A stretch of 64,000 nt of DNA from Stutzerimonas stutzeri (lineage in GTDB: Bacteria; Pseudomonadota; Gammaproteobacteria; Pseudomonadales; Pseudomonadaceae), in assembly GCA_002345575.1 (NCBI GenBank), contig DDVX01000019.1, positions 62,001 to 126,000 on the forward strand, given 5' to 3'. The notes under the pieces were generated by a model. That model ran no database searches and was not told the origin of the DNA. It saw only the letters and a list, made by a program, of their open reading frames with translations. The translations under genes were made by a program, and so were the position numbers. Shown piece by piece: positions 26,329-35,172 of the stretch (positions within the stretch are counted from its first letter, which is position 1; each line of letters starts with the position of its first letter).

Positions 26329-27318
26329 ATGAAGGCAAGATATTGGCTGGTTCCCGCTCTGTTGCTGATAAGTGCATTCGCGCAGGCACAGGAAAAATTC
26401 AAAGTAGGCTATATCCGCGTCATGGACGATGCCCAGGCGATGGTGGCTTACGAGGCGAAGCTCTATGAAAAGCACGGCCTTGATGTTGAACTGATTGAGT
26501 TCAGCTCCGGTACCGACCTGATCAAAGCCATTGTCGGTGGTCAGCTGGACACCGGTGTGCTGGGCTTCACCAACGCTGTGGCATGGGCCTCCAAGGGCGC
26601 GGACCTGAAAGTGGTTGGCGGCGCGCAGCAAGGCTATCACTCGATTCTGGTGCGTAACGAAACCGGTATCGAAGATGTTGCTGGGCTCAAGGGCCACAGT
26701 CTGGCTTCCCAGCGCGAAGGCAGCACCGCTGACTCGGTACTGCGCGGCGTAACGCTGAAGGCTGCCGGGCTCACGCCAAGCGACCTGAACATCATGGGTG
26801 TCAGCCCGGCGGTTGCCGTGCAGTCGCTGGTATCCGGCCGAGTCGATGCAGCCTTCCTCTTCGAACCCTATGACCGCATCGCCCAGCTGGTAGCGCCGGT
26901 AAAGCAGATCTACGAGATCGGTGAAGTCTGGCCTTTCCCCTGCATGGTGGTAATTACCTCTGGTGATATTCTGGCCAAGCGCAAGGACGCCGTCTGGAAG
27001 TCCCTCGACGCCCAGCGCGAAGCCATCGAACTGCTGGAGAATCAGCCGGCCGAAGCGGCCAAGCTGATCGCCAACTATTTCATCGCCGAGCCGACACTCA
27101 AGACTCTTGAGCGTGGCGAGTTGCCGCGCGAAGTAGTGATCGAAGAGGCCATCGCCACACAGGATTTCACTTCCAAGCTGGGCGAGGCGGATCTGGCGCG
27201 CATCCAGGAGCTGGCCGATATTCTGCAAGAACTGGGCTCGCTGAAAACCCGTGACGGCAAGCCGTTCGATACCAGTGCCATTCTGGATCTGTCCTGGCAG
27301 GAAGCCCGTGAGCTCTAG
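26329..27318 (+). CDS. NitT/TauT-type ABC importer, periplasmic binding protein
   Basis: A 329-residue periplasmic binding protein of the nitrate/sulfonate/taurine (SsuA/TauA/NrtA) superfamily. A signal peptide ends at about AFAQAQ (residues 1-22). The fold markers are KVGYIRVMDDAQAMVAYEAKLY, EKHGLDVELIEFSSG and VSGRVDAAFLFEPY. The start ATG 26329 has GAGG six bases upstream, and an upstream in-frame ATG at 26308 falls next to the palindrome and is rejected. ATPase and permease genes follow after a 211-base gap holding a palindromic repeat and a terminator-like hairpin. The ligand is unknown. Confidence 0.88.
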   Translation: MKARYWLVPALLLISAFAQAQEKFKVGYIRVMDDAQAMVAYEAKLYEKHGLDVELIEFSSGTDLIKAIVGGQLDTGVLGFTNAVAWASKGADLKVVGGAQQGYHSILVRNETGIEDVAGLKGHSLASQREGSTADSVLRGVTLKAAGLTPSDLNIMGVSPAVAVQSLVSGRVDAAFLFEPYDRIAQLVAPVKQIYEIGEVWPFPCMVVITSGDILAKRKDAVWKSLDAQREAIELLENQPAEAAKLIANYFIAEPTLKTLERGELPREVVIEEAIATQDFTSKLGEADLARIQELADILQELGSLKTRDGKPFDTSAILDLSWQEAREL

Positions 27319-27440
27319 CTGAAACTACCTGCGTTGCAGATACAGCGTTAAGAACAGGCTAAAAATGCTTATTTACAACTGTAAACTCCGCTTTTTCGCC
27401 TGTTCTTGCCTCGTCTCGGCTGCCTCGCCAACGTTTCAGC
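27318..27440. repeat. Palindromic intergenic element, copy 1
   Basis: Begins GCTGAAAC (27318) and ends GTTTCAGC (27433-27440), an exact 8-base terminal inverted repeat. The interior shares words with copy 2 at 29750-29944: CTACCTGCGTTG, CTGCGTTAAAAACAGGCT-like and TCGCCTGTT near the far end. Two copies within 2.5 kb indicate a dispersed, MITE-like intergenic repeat. It contains no coding sequence. Confidence 0.75.
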
Positions 27441-27462
27441 GATCAAAGTAAAGTTATTCATT

Positions 27463-27509
27463 GCCCGGCCAGGTGCCGGGCAGCTTTTATTCTGCCGGCT
27501 GATGCCGGC
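27463..27509 (+). terminator. Attenuator-like hairpins between binding protein and ATPase genes
   Basis: GCCCGG (27463-27468) pairs with CCGGGC (27476-27481), followed by AGCTTTTATT. A second perfect hairpin GCCGGC-TGAT-GCCGGC follows at 27494-27509. Together they could partly terminate or stabilise the binding-protein transcript so that it is made in excess over the ATPase and permease. Confidence 0.6.
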
Positions 27510-27529
27510 GAAGTACTTTCAGGTTTTTC

Positions 27530-28276
27530 ATGCAACTCAGATTCGAAGACGTAGACAAGCAGTTCGGCCAGCTTGAAGTCATCAAGGGCTTCAATGCCGA
27601 ATTTTCCCAGGGCGAGCTGGTAGCGCTGGTCGGGCCATCCGGTTGTGGCAAGTCGACTCTGCTGCATCTGGTAGCTGGTCTGGAGGACCCCAGCGCTGGC
27701 CGTGTGCTGGCCGATGGCGAGACAATTCCCGGGCCGAGCCCAAGGCGCACGCTGGTATTCCAGGAACATGCGCTCTATCCCTGGTTGAGCCTGCAGGGCA
27801 ACGTCGCCATGGCGCTGGAGCTGCAGGGCGTGGCCAAAGCCAGCGCCTTCGAGCAGGCCAAGGCCTGGCTGGCGCGAGTGAGCCTGGATGGTTTTGAGCA
27901 TTACTATCCGCACCAGGTGTCCGGTGGCATGCGCCAGCGCACTGCTCTTGCGCGTGCGTTCATCGCCAGCCCCGAAGTCCTTCTGCTTGATGAGCCCTTC
28001 GGTGCGCTGGATGCTCTGACCCGTATGGCGCTGCAAGATGTACTTTTGGATCTGATCAAAGAGCATCAGCCCACCGTGCTGCTGGTGACCCATGACGTCG
28101 ATGAGGCGCTTTATCTAGCCGATCATGTGCTGGTATTCAGCGCTCGTCCGGCTCGGGTATTGAAAACCTTCAACTTCACCCATTGTGAAAAAAGCCACGA
28201 TCTCACTGCGTTTGCTGCAGAGCGCACCGAAATCCTGCGCCTGCTGGGAATCAAGACGGAGGTCACCCAGGCATGA
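27530..28276 (+). CDS. NitT/TauT-type ABC importer, ATPase
   Basis: A 248-residue ABC ATPase of the SsuB/TauB/NrtD type. Walker A is GPSGCGKST, the signature is VSGGMRQRTALARAF, Walker B is LLLDEPFGALDALTR and the switch His is in VTHDVDEAL. The C-terminal extension (NFTHCEKSHDL onward) is short. It overlaps the permease gene by four bases (ATGA). It powers uptake of whatever the preceding binding protein captures; a sulfonate, nitrate, pyrimidine precursor or similar ligand is possible. Confidence 0.93.
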   Translation: MQLRFEDVDKQFGQLEVIKGFNAEFSQGELVALVGPSGCGKSTLLHLVAGLEDPSAGRVLADGETIPGPSPRRTLVFQEHALYPWLSLQGNVAMALELQGVAKASAFEQAKAWLARVSLDGFEHYYPHQVSGGMRQRTALARAFIASPEVLLLDEPFGALDALTRMALQDVLLDLIKEHQPTVLLVTHDVDEALYLADHVLVFSARPARVLKTFNFTHCEKSHDLTAFAAERTEILRLLGIKTEVTQA

Positions 28277-29046
28277 GCCAGCCTCGTCGTCTTACCGGTC
28301 CGAAAAAATATCTCGCCGTGTTCCTGGCGGTCCTGTTCATCCTGCTGATCTGGCAAGTGGCCGCCTGGAGCCTGCCGTCGTTCCTGATGCCGGGCATTCC
28401 TACCGTGGTCGAGCGGCTGTTCACCACGGTTCAGGAGCAGGCGTTCCTCGAAGGCCTGTACGGCAGCATGAGTCGCCTGGGCACGGCCTACAGTTTTGCC
28501 TTGCTGTTCGGCATCGGTTTCGGCCTGGTCGGTGGGGTGTTGTTCTTCTTCCGTGAGATCCTGCGCTCAGCCATCGTTATTCTGCAGTCGATTCCCTCTA
28601 TTGCCTGGGTGCCGCTGTTTCTAATCGTTATGGGCTTCGGCAACCTGCCGATCATCGTGGTAGTGGCGCTATCGGCCTTCTTCCCCATGGCGTTGTCGGT
28701 GATGAATGCCACCGAAAGTGTGCAACCGGTGCATGTCTCGGCGGCGCGGGTGATGGGAGCGTCACGTTGGCAGCTGCTGCGTCGCGTCTACCTGCCGGCA
28801 GTGATGCCCGAGCTGATCACTGGCGCCCAGCTGGCGTTTGGCAACGCCTGGCGCGCACTGATCTCTGCTGAGATGCTGATCGGCTTCGGTCAGGGCCTGG
28901 GGCGTTCACTGGCCTATTCCGGTGAGATCGCCGATATGACCGGGGTGATGATGAATATCCTGGTAATAGCCATCCTTGCCACGCTGATCGATCAGGTGGT
29001 ACTGGAAAAATTCAAGCAACGGATGCTGCGTTACCAATACGTCTGA
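28273..29046 (+). CDS. NitT/TauT-type ABC importer, permease
   Basis: A 257-residue inner-membrane permease with about six helices and the BPD_transp_1 EAA loop (SAARVMGASRWQLLRRVYLPAVMPELITGAQLAF). Family relatives are SsuC, TauC and NrtB. It overlaps the ATPase gene by four bases and is followed after 10 bases by a small putative periplasmic protein gene, so the three are probably one transcript. Confidence 0.93.
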   Translation: MSQPRRLTGPKKYLAVFLAVLFILLIWQVAAWSLPSFLMPGIPTVVERLFTTVQEQAFLEGLYGSMSRLGTAYSFALLFGIGFGLVGGVLFFFREILRSAIVILQSIPSIAWVPLFLIVMGFGNLPIIVVVALSAFFPMALSVMNATESVQPVHVSAARVMGASRWQLLRRVYLPAVMPELITGAQLAFGNAWRALISAEMLIGFGQGLGRSLAYSGEIADMTGVMMNILVIAILATLIDQVVLEKFKQRMLRYQYV

Positions 29047-29056
29047 GGTCGCTGCC

Positions 29057-29749
29057 GTGCGTGCGTTGTCGCTTCTGGTCTTATTGCCGGCCCTGCTGGG
29101 GGCGGGCCTGGTAGCCGCTCAGCCGCTACAGGCGACGCTGCCTGAGTATCGTGTGCTATCAAGCACGGAGGCGGCGAGCTTCGAGCCGGCACTGCTTGAG
29201 GCTTTGGCCGAGGCGCTGGGGCAGCCGGTGGCTATCACGCAGCAGACCGACAGCGCGGACCTGCGACTGGGGCCGACAGAAGCCGGTGCGCTCTACTATC
29301 AGGCCATCCCCGCTGCGCTGACGGCCAACGAAGGTGGTGCCTCCGCCTGGCAGCATCTGCGTAATCAGCCGGTCTGTCTTGCCGCCGCTAGCCCCTACGC
29401 ACCACTGCTGCAGCGCTTCGGCGCTCAGGCGCGTGAATACCCCAGCACCGCACATGCCCTGATCGGCCTCAAACTGGGCGAGTGCCGTGCGGTTGTCGAC
29501 GACCAGCGCCTGCTCGCCGAAATGTCGAAGCTGCCCGAGTGGCGGCGCTACAACAGCCTGCTGACGGCCCTGCCTGAAGGCGAGCAAAAACTACGCATCA
29601 GCACGCCGGATGCCGCGCTACAGGAACGGATCGATGAGGTACTGGTGCTGTGGCAAGAAGAGGGGAGGCTGGAGGAGCTGATTCGCTTCTGGATCGATGA
29701 GGTGGCCTTTGAGGCCTATGTATTGGCCGATACCCTGGACTGCCATTAA
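29057..29749 (+). CDS. Putative periplasmic solute-binding-like protein
   Basis: A 230-residue protein starting with GTG. A clear signal peptide (MRALSLLVLLPALLGAGLVAAQ) is followed by a domain with the rhythm of family 3 extracellular binding proteins. RVLSSTEAASFEPALLEALAEALG resembles their first lobe, and a C-terminal helix around IDEVLVLWQEEGRLEELIRFW resembles their closing helix. It shows no resemblance to the binding protein at 26329. It may be an accessory sensor or second receptor for the ABC importer with which it is cotranscribed. I do not recognise a named family. Confidence 0.65.
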   Translation: MRALSLLVLLPALLGAGLVAAQPLQATLPEYRVLSSTEAASFEPALLEALAEALGQPVAITQQTDSADLRLGPTEAGALYYQAIPAALTANEGGASAWQHLRNQPVCLAAASPYAPLLQRFGAQAREYPSTAHALIGLKLGECRAVVDDQRLLAEMSKLPEWRRYNSLLTALPEGEQKLRISTPDAALQERIDEVLVLWQEEGRLEELIRFWIDEVAFEAYVLADTLDCH

Positions 29750-29944
29750 CAGGTCGTTGAAAAACTACCTGCGTTGGCAATACTGCGTTAAAAACAGGCT
29801 CGGAAAGCCGCTTGCGGCTAACGCGCTTTAGCGCGGCCCGAAGGGCGAACGAAGTGAGTACTGCTCATTTAGGCCACTAAACTCTGCGTCCTCGCCTGTT
29901 TTTGCCTTGTCTGGCCTGCCTCGCCTACATTTTTCAACGGCCTG
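29750..29944. repeat. Palindromic intergenic element, copy 2 (MITE-like)
   Basis: The left end CAGGTCGTTGAAAAA (from 29750) and the right end TTTTTCAACGGCCTG (to 29944) form a 15-base terminal inverted repeat with one mismatch. Inner words also pair (AAAAACAGGC near the left, GCCTGTTTTT near the right), so the whole 195 bases can fold back. It shares its outer arms with the element at 27318-27440 but has a longer centre containing GCGCTTTAGCGC. It abuts the preceding stop codon. No open frame is supported. Confidence 0.8.
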
Positions 29945-30004
29945 CTAAAGCATGGCGCCATGGATGGTTGGCGAGCATTGCGCATCGCCAACAACTGCCG
30001 CCCT

Positions 30005-30523
30005 TTAAAACTTGCGGCTGTAGAACAGCGAGTAGGACTCGATGCCGTCATTGGGCTGCTTGATGCCGGCGTTGGAGTAATGCATGGCGCGGATACCGAC
30101 TTTCTGTTCGTTCGGCAGCTTCAGACCGGCGCCGATGCGGTTTTCGAAGTTGAATGAGGAGCCAAGCTGCTGCTCACCGACATCGGTCTTGGAGAAGAAG
30201 GCAACACCGACGCCACCTTCGACGAAGGGCGTGTATTTGAAGCCGTTGAATTCATAGACGAACACTGGGGCGAAAGATAGGGAGTGCGCGCCGGCATAGT
30301 CGTCACCGCCTTCCCAATAGGTGTAGGCAGCATCCCAGTAGCCGGTCAGGTGGCCGGTGTTGCTGTTTAGCCAGGTCTTGTCCCAGCCGAACGCCAAGCC
30401 GGCGCGGTAGCTCATGTCGCCCTGGCCGGTCACGCCCAGCGCGCCGGAAAACTCGGCGGCGGTGACAGAAGCGGTGCCGGTCAGAAGAGCAATCGCCAAG
30501 GGCAGTGCAAAGCGGTTTTTCAT
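30005..30523 (-). CDS. pagL: Lipid A 3-O-deacylase
   Basis: A 172-residue outer-membrane beta-barrel enzyme that removes the 3-O acyl chain of lipid A. The signal peptide ends at about TASVTAA (residues 1-23). The C-terminal catalytic region HYSNAGIKQPNDGIESYS contains the His and Ser of the catalytic triad and a downstream Glu as in PagL. The protein ends in F, typical for barrel insertion. The start is ATG 30523. It lies 67 bases after the RND pump operon on the same strand, with a hairpin between, so partial cotranscription is possible. Confidence 0.88.
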   Translation of the reverse strand: MKNRFALPLAIALLTGTASVTAAEFSGALGVTGQGDMSYRAGLAFGWDKTWLNSNTGHLTGYWDAAYTYWEGGDDYAGAHSLSFAPVFVYEFNGFKYTPFVEGGVGVAFFSKTDVGEQQLGSSFNFENRIGAGLKLPNEQKVGIRAMHYSNAGIKQPNDGIESYSLFYSRKF

Positions 30524-30562
30524 GTTTTTCTCTTTTTCCAAAGCAATCAGAACGGTGTTGCA

Positions 30563-30584
30563 GGACCGGCCGCAAAGCCGGTCC
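30563..30584 (-). terminator. Hairpin between pump operon and pagL
   Basis: GGACCGGC (30563-30570) pairs perfectly with GCCGGTCC (30577-30584). On the minus strand it lies just after the pump operon stop but has no T tract, so it may attenuate more than terminate. The T-rich side (GTCGTTTTATT) is on the plus strand, where no gene approaches. Confidence 0.5.
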
Positions 30585-30590
30585 GTCGTT

Positions 30591-32021
30591 TTATTGCAAG
30601 GTTTCGTTACGCAGCGCGATGTTCTCCGTCCAACCACCGCCGAGTGCCTTGAACAGCTGCACCTCGCTGTGGAGTTGCAGCAGCTGATCGCTTAGCAGTT
30701 GCTGTTGGGCAGAGAACAATTCGCGTTGTGCGTCGAGCACGGCGAGGTAGTTGTCCACGCCTTCGTGATAGCGCTGCTGCGCCAGTTCAAGGTATTCCTG
30801 GGTGGTCCTGGTCAGGTCGGTCTGGGCCTGCAGCTGTTCTTCGAAGGTACCGCGTGCGGCCAGACCATCGGCGACCTCGCGGAATGCAGTCTGGATGGAC
30901 TGTTCATACTGGGCAATGTTGATGTCCTTCTGCACCTCGGCGTAGTCAAGGTTGGCCTTGAGCCGGCCAGCGGTGAAGATCGGGATGTTGATCTGCGGCA
31001 TGAAGCTCCAGGTGCCCGAACCGCCTTCGAACAGCCCGTCGAGCTCACCGCTCAGGGTGCCGGCGGCAGCCGTCAGGCGAATGCTCGGGAAGAACGCTGC
31101 ACGTGCCGCACCGATGTTGGCATTGGCGGCCTGCAGTTGAAATTCGGCCGCACGGATATCCGGCCGACGCAGCAGCAGGTCGGCTGGCATGCCTACTGGC
31201 AGCTCGGCGAACACGCTGTTGAAGCCAAAGCCCCCGGACAGATCAGTCGGCAGATCGGTGCCGAGCAGCAGGCGCAACAGGTTTGCATCCTGCGCGACCA
31301 GACGCGAATAGCGGGCGAACTGCACGCGCGCCTGCTCCACCAGGCTGCGGGCCTGGCGCACATCCAGTGCCGATGCGGTGCCGACATCGTGGGCGGCCTG
31401 CACCAGGCCCAGGCTCTTGCCGTAGCTGTAGAGGGTGCCGCGGGTCAGCTCCAGCAGGCCCTGATCGGTGCGCCAGGTCAGGTAGGCCATAGCGACCTCG
31501 CTAACCAGGCCGATCTGCACGCTGCGTTGCGCCTCCTCGGTGGCCAGGTAGCGCGCCAGGGCGCTGCTCTCAAGGCTACGCAGGCGACCGAAGAAGTCCA
31601 GCTCGTAGGCGCTGACGCCGAGCGTTACACCGTACTGGCTGGCGATACCCGCCTCGCCGGTATTCGACAGATCGGCTGGCAGACGCTGGCGCTGGCCGCT
31701 GCCGTCGATACCGATACTGGGGAACAGGTCAGAACGGCTGATGCGGTACTGCGCGCGGTAGGCTTCGACGTTGAGTGCTGCCTGACGCAGATCGCGGTTG
31801 TTTTCCAGCGAGATGCCGATCAGGTGTTGCAGGGTCGGATCGACGAAGAACTGCCGCCAGCCCAGCTCTGTGGCGGTGGTGCTTGCCGACAAGCCCTGAT
31901 CATAAGCCGCGCCTTCCGGCCACTGCACCTGTACCGGCATGTCGGGGCGCTGGTAGTCGGGGATCAGGCTGCAGCCGGACAGCGCCAGCGTCATTGCGAT
32001 GGTCAGGTGCTTGAGTCTCAT
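30591..32021 (-). CDS. ttgI: RND efflux outer-membrane channel (TtgI/OprM family)
   Basis: A 476-residue TolC-fold outer-membrane lipoprotein. The signal peptide ends at the lipobox LSGC (Cys 17). Two OEP domains follow, with conserved RQAALNVEAYRAQYRISRSDLFPSI and PADLLLRRPDIRAAEFQLQAANA segments. It exports drugs or solvents passed by the TtgH pump. It overlaps the pump gene by four bases. The TtgI name follows from the whole locus structure with a TtgV-type regulator; OprM and SrpC are close relatives. Confidence 0.9.
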   Translation of the reverse strand: MRLKHLTIAMTLALSGCSLIPDYQRPDMPVQVQWPEGAAYDQGLSASTTATELGWRQFFVDPTLQHLIGISLENNRDLRQAALNVEAYRAQYRISRSDLFPSIGIDGSGQRQRLPADLSNTGEAGIASQYGVTLGVSAYELDFFGRLRSLESSALARYLATEEAQRSVQIGLVSEVAMAYLTWRTDQGLLELTRGTLYSYGKSLGLVQAAHDVGTASALDVRQARSLVEQARVQFARYSRLVAQDANLLRLLLGTDLPTDLSGGFGFNSVFAELPVGMPADLLLRRPDIRAAEFQLQAANANIGAARAAFFPSIRLTAAAGTLSGELDGLFEGGSGTWSFMPQINIPIFTAGRLKANLDYAEVQKDINIAQYEQSIQTAFREVADGLAARGTFEEQLQAQTDLTRTTQEYLELAQQRYHEGVDNYLAVLDAQRELFSAQQQLLSDQLLQLHSEVQLFKALGGGWTENIALRNETLQ

Positions 32022-35000
32022 ACAGATTCTCCTTCGCCATCGGCCTGAGCCTTCTTGCGTCCTTCAAACAACTTGACCACTACTACGTAGAACAGCGGTA
32101 CGAAGAACACGGCGAGCACGGTGGCGGTGATCATCCCGCCGACTACGCCGGTAGCGACCGAGTGCTGGCTGCCGGCACCGGCGCCACTGGCCAGCGCCAT
32201 CGGCATCACGCCGAAGGTGAAGGCCAGGGACGTCATGACGATTGGCCGCAGCCGTAGCCGGGCCGCATGCACGGCGGCATCGACCAGGGGCATGCCTTCC
32301 TTCTCGTACAGGTCCTTGGCGAACTCGACGATAAGGATGGCGTTCTTCGCCGACAGGCCGACCGTGGTCATCAGACCGATCTGGAAGTAGACATCGGCGG
32401 TGAGATCTCGGAACAGAGTGGCGAGTACCGCACCGAGAATGCCCAACGGCACCACCAGCATTACTGAGGCCGGCACTGACCAGCTCTCATAGAGTGCGGC
32501 CAGACAGAGGAACACGATCAGTACGGTCAGCGCGTAGAGCATGGGCGCCTGGTCGCCGGTCTGGATTTCCTCATAGGACAGACCGGTATAGCTCAGGCCA
32601 ATGCCCGGCGGCAGTTCCTGCATGATCGCGGCGATGGCGACCATGGCATCACCGGTGCTGTAGCCGGGCGCCGGCTCGCCGAGAATTTCCACCGACGAGA
32701 TGCCGCCGTAGCGCTCCAGCTTGGGCGAGCCGAAGGTCCACTCGCCGGTGGCAAAGGCCGAGAACGGCACCATCTCGCCCAGAGCGTTGCGTACGTACCA
32801 CTGGTCAAAGTCGTCGGGAGAGATGCGCGAATCATCCTGGCCCTGGATATAGACGCGCTTGACCCGACCGCGATCGATGAAGTCGTTGACATACATGGAG
32901 CCCCAGGCGGCGCTCATGGTTTCATTGATCGAGGCGATGCTTACCTGCAGCGCGCGAGCTTTCTCATCGTTGATGACGACCTGATACTGCGGCTCGTCAT
33001 CCTTGCCGTTAGGGCGTACCGCACGCAGCTTCGGGTGCTCATTAGCCAATTGCAGGAACTGGTTGCGCGCCTCCATCAGCGCTTCGTGGCCCAGACCTGC
33101 GTTGTCTTGCAGGAAGAGGTTGAAGCCCATGGCGTTGCCCATTTCAAGAATTGCCGGCGGCACGAATGCCATCACCGAGGCGTCCTTGATGGTCGCGAAG
33201 TGGGCGTTGGCGCGTTCGGCAATGCTGAATACGTCCTGGCCGTCTTCGGAACGATGGTCCCAGCCCTTGAGCATGACCAGGCCAAGGCCGGAGTTCTGTC
33301 CGCGACCGGCAAAGTTGAAGCCGTTGACAGTCAGCACGTGGTTGATCAGTTCGCCTTCCTGGCTCTTCAAGTAGTCCTGCACCTGAGTAAGAACCGCTTC
33401 GGTACGTTCGGAGGACGAGTTCACCGGCATGCGTACCTCCACCATCATCAGCCCTTGGTCCTCGTTTGGCAGGAACGCTTTGGGAATCTGGGTGAACAGG
33501 TAGCCAGTACCTGCGGTGATCAGCACAAACGCCAGCAGATAGCGCCCACGGCGCTTGATCATGCCGCCGACACCGCGCTCGAAGCGAGCAGTGCCGCGGT
33601 CAAAGATGCGGTTGAACCAACCGAAGAAACCTTTTTTCTCGTGATGAGCGTCGCCCTTGGGCTTCTTCAGGATGGTGGCGCATAGTGCCGGGGTGAAGAT
33701 CATCGCTACCAGAACCGAGAGGCTCATGCAGAGCACGATAGTTACCGCGAACTGCTTGTAGATGATGCCGGCCGAGCCGCCGAAGAAAGCCATTGGCACG
33801 AACACGGCTGACAGCACCAGGCCGATGCCGACCAGCGCGCCCTGGATCTGCCCCATGGATTTGCGCGTGGCTTCCAGTGGCGTCAGCCCTTCCTCGTGCA
33901 TCAGGCGCTCGACGTTTTCCACCACGACGATGGCGTCGTCCACCAGCAGACCGATGGCCAGGACCATCGCATACATGGTCAGCACGTTGATGCTGAGGCC
34001 GAAGTAGGGCAGCAGTGCAAAGGCGCCAAGGAGTACGACAGGTACCGCCAGGGTTGGAATCAGAGTGGCGCGGAAGTTCTGCAAGAACAGGTACATCACC
34101 AAGAAGACGAGGACTACCGCCTCGATAATGGTATGCACCACCGAGCTAATGGAGGCCTCCACCACCGGCGTGGTGTCGTAGGGATAAATTACCTCGACAC
34201 CTTCCGGCAGGTAGGCTTTCTGCTTTTCCATCTCGGCCTTCACCGTCTTCACGGTCTCAAGCAGGTTGCCGCCCGAGGCCAGGCGCAGCGCCAGGCCCGC
34301 CGAGGGCTGGCCGTTACGCTTACTGAAGATGGAGAAATTGTCTGCGCCCAGTTCCACGCGGGCCACGTCCTTGACGCGGACCTGAGAGCCGTCGGCGTTG
34401 ACCTTGACCAGAATCTCCTCGAATTCCTGCGGAGTGGTCATGCGGGTTTTGCCCAGCACCGTGGCATTGAGCTGCACGCCGCTGAGGGTCGGCAGGCCGC
34501 CGAGCTGGCCGGAGGAAACCTGCACGTTCTGCTCACGGATGGCGCCGGCGACATCGCCTGGCGTCAGCTGGTAGCTGTTGAGCTTGGCCGGATCGAGCCA
34601 GATGCGCATGGCATAGGGCGAGCCGAACAGCATATAGTCGCCCACGCCGTCGATACGCGAGATCGGGTCCTGTAGCTGCGAGGCGATCAGGTTGCCGAGG
34701 TCGAAGTTGCTCATCTTGCCGGTGGTGTCCGCCAGGCCGATGATCAGGAAGAAGTTCTGCTGGTACTTCACTACGCGCAGTCCCTGGCGTTGCACTTCCT
34801 CGGGCAGCCGGGGCGTGGCCAGCTGCAGCTTGTTCTGCACCTGGACCTGGGCGATATCGGGGTCAGTGCCCTGCTCGAAGGTAGCGATGATCATCATGCT
34901 GCCGTCGGAGTTGCTTTGCGCGGACATGTAGCGGAAGCCGTCGAGGCCGCTGAGCTGCTGCTCGATGACTTGCACCACAGTGTCCTGCACGGTCTGTGCC

Positions 35001-35158
35001 GAGGCGCCAGGGTAGGACACGGCGATAGCAACAGCCGGGGCGGCGATGTTGGGGTACTGACTGATGGGCATTTTTACCAGCGATAACGCGCCGGCGAGCA
35101 TGGCGACAATCGCCAGCACCCAGGCGAAGATCGGCCGGTCGATAAAGAAACGAGACAT
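32018..35158 (-). CDS. ttgH: RND efflux pump inner-membrane transporter (TtgH/MexB family)
   Basis: A 1046-residue proton-driven RND transporter. The start MSRFFIDRPIFAWVLAIVAM and the 12-helix, two-large-loop layout are those of the HAE-1 family. The proton relay DD pair in helix 4 (GLLVDDAIVVVENVERLM) and the helix 10 lysine region (GLSAKNAILIVEFAK) are intact. It closely resembles TtgH and SrpB, pumps that expel toluene and other organic solvents as well as antibiotics. It lies between the adaptor and channel genes in one operon. Confidence 0.93.
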   Translation of the reverse strand: MSRFFIDRPIFAWVLAIVAMLAGALSLVKMPISQYPNIAAPAVAIAVSYPGASAQTVQDTVVQVIEQQLSGLDGFRYMSAQSNSDGSMMIIATFEQGTDPDIAQVQVQNKLQLATPRLPEEVQRQGLRVVKYQQNFFLIIGLADTTGKMSNFDLGNLIASQLQDPISRIDGVGDYMLFGSPYAMRIWLDPAKLNSYQLTPGDVAGAIREQNVQVSSGQLGGLPTLSGVQLNATVLGKTRMTTPQEFEEILVKVNADGSQVRVKDVARVELGADNFSIFSKRNGQPSAGLALRLASGGNLLETVKTVKAEMEKQKAYLPEGVEVIYPYDTTPVVEASISSVVHTIIEAVVLVFLVMYLFLQNFRATLIPTLAVPVVLLGAFALLPYFGLSINVLTMYAMVLAIGLLVDDAIVVVENVERLMHEEGLTPLEATRKSMGQIQGALVGIGLVLSAVFVPMAFFGGSAGIIYKQFAVTIVLCMSLSVLVAMIFTPALCATILKKPKGDAHHEKKGFFGWFNRIFDRGTARFERGVGGMIKRRGRYLLAFVLITAGTGYLFTQIPKAFLPNEDQGLMMVEVRMPVNSSSERTEAVLTQVQDYLKSQEGELINHVLTVNGFNFAGRGQNSGLGLVMLKGWDHRSEDGQDVFSIAERANAHFATIKDASVMAFVPPAILEMGNAMGFNLFLQDNAGLGHEALMEARNQFLQLANEHPKLRAVRPNGKDDEPQYQVVINDEKARALQVSIASINETMSAAWGSMYVNDFIDRGRVKRVYIQGQDDSRISPDDFDQWYVRNALGEMVPFSAFATGEWTFGSPKLERYGGISSVEILGEPAPGYSTGDAMVAIAAIMQELPPGIGLSYTGLSYEEIQTGDQAPMLYALTVLIVFLCLAALYESWSVPASVMLVVPLGILGAVLATLFRDLTADVYFQIGLMTTVGLSAKNAILIVEFAKDLYEKEGMPLVDAAVHAARLRLRPIVMTSLAFTFGVMPMALASGAGAGSQHSVATGVVGGMITATVLAVFFVPLFYVVVVKLFEGRKKAQADGEGESV

Positions 35159-35172
35159 GAACCTTCAGCTCC

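Noticed and set aside
30699..32048. Plus-strand 449-codon frame opposite the outer-membrane channel gene
   Set aside because: It is antisense to a clear TolC-fold gene and shares no family.
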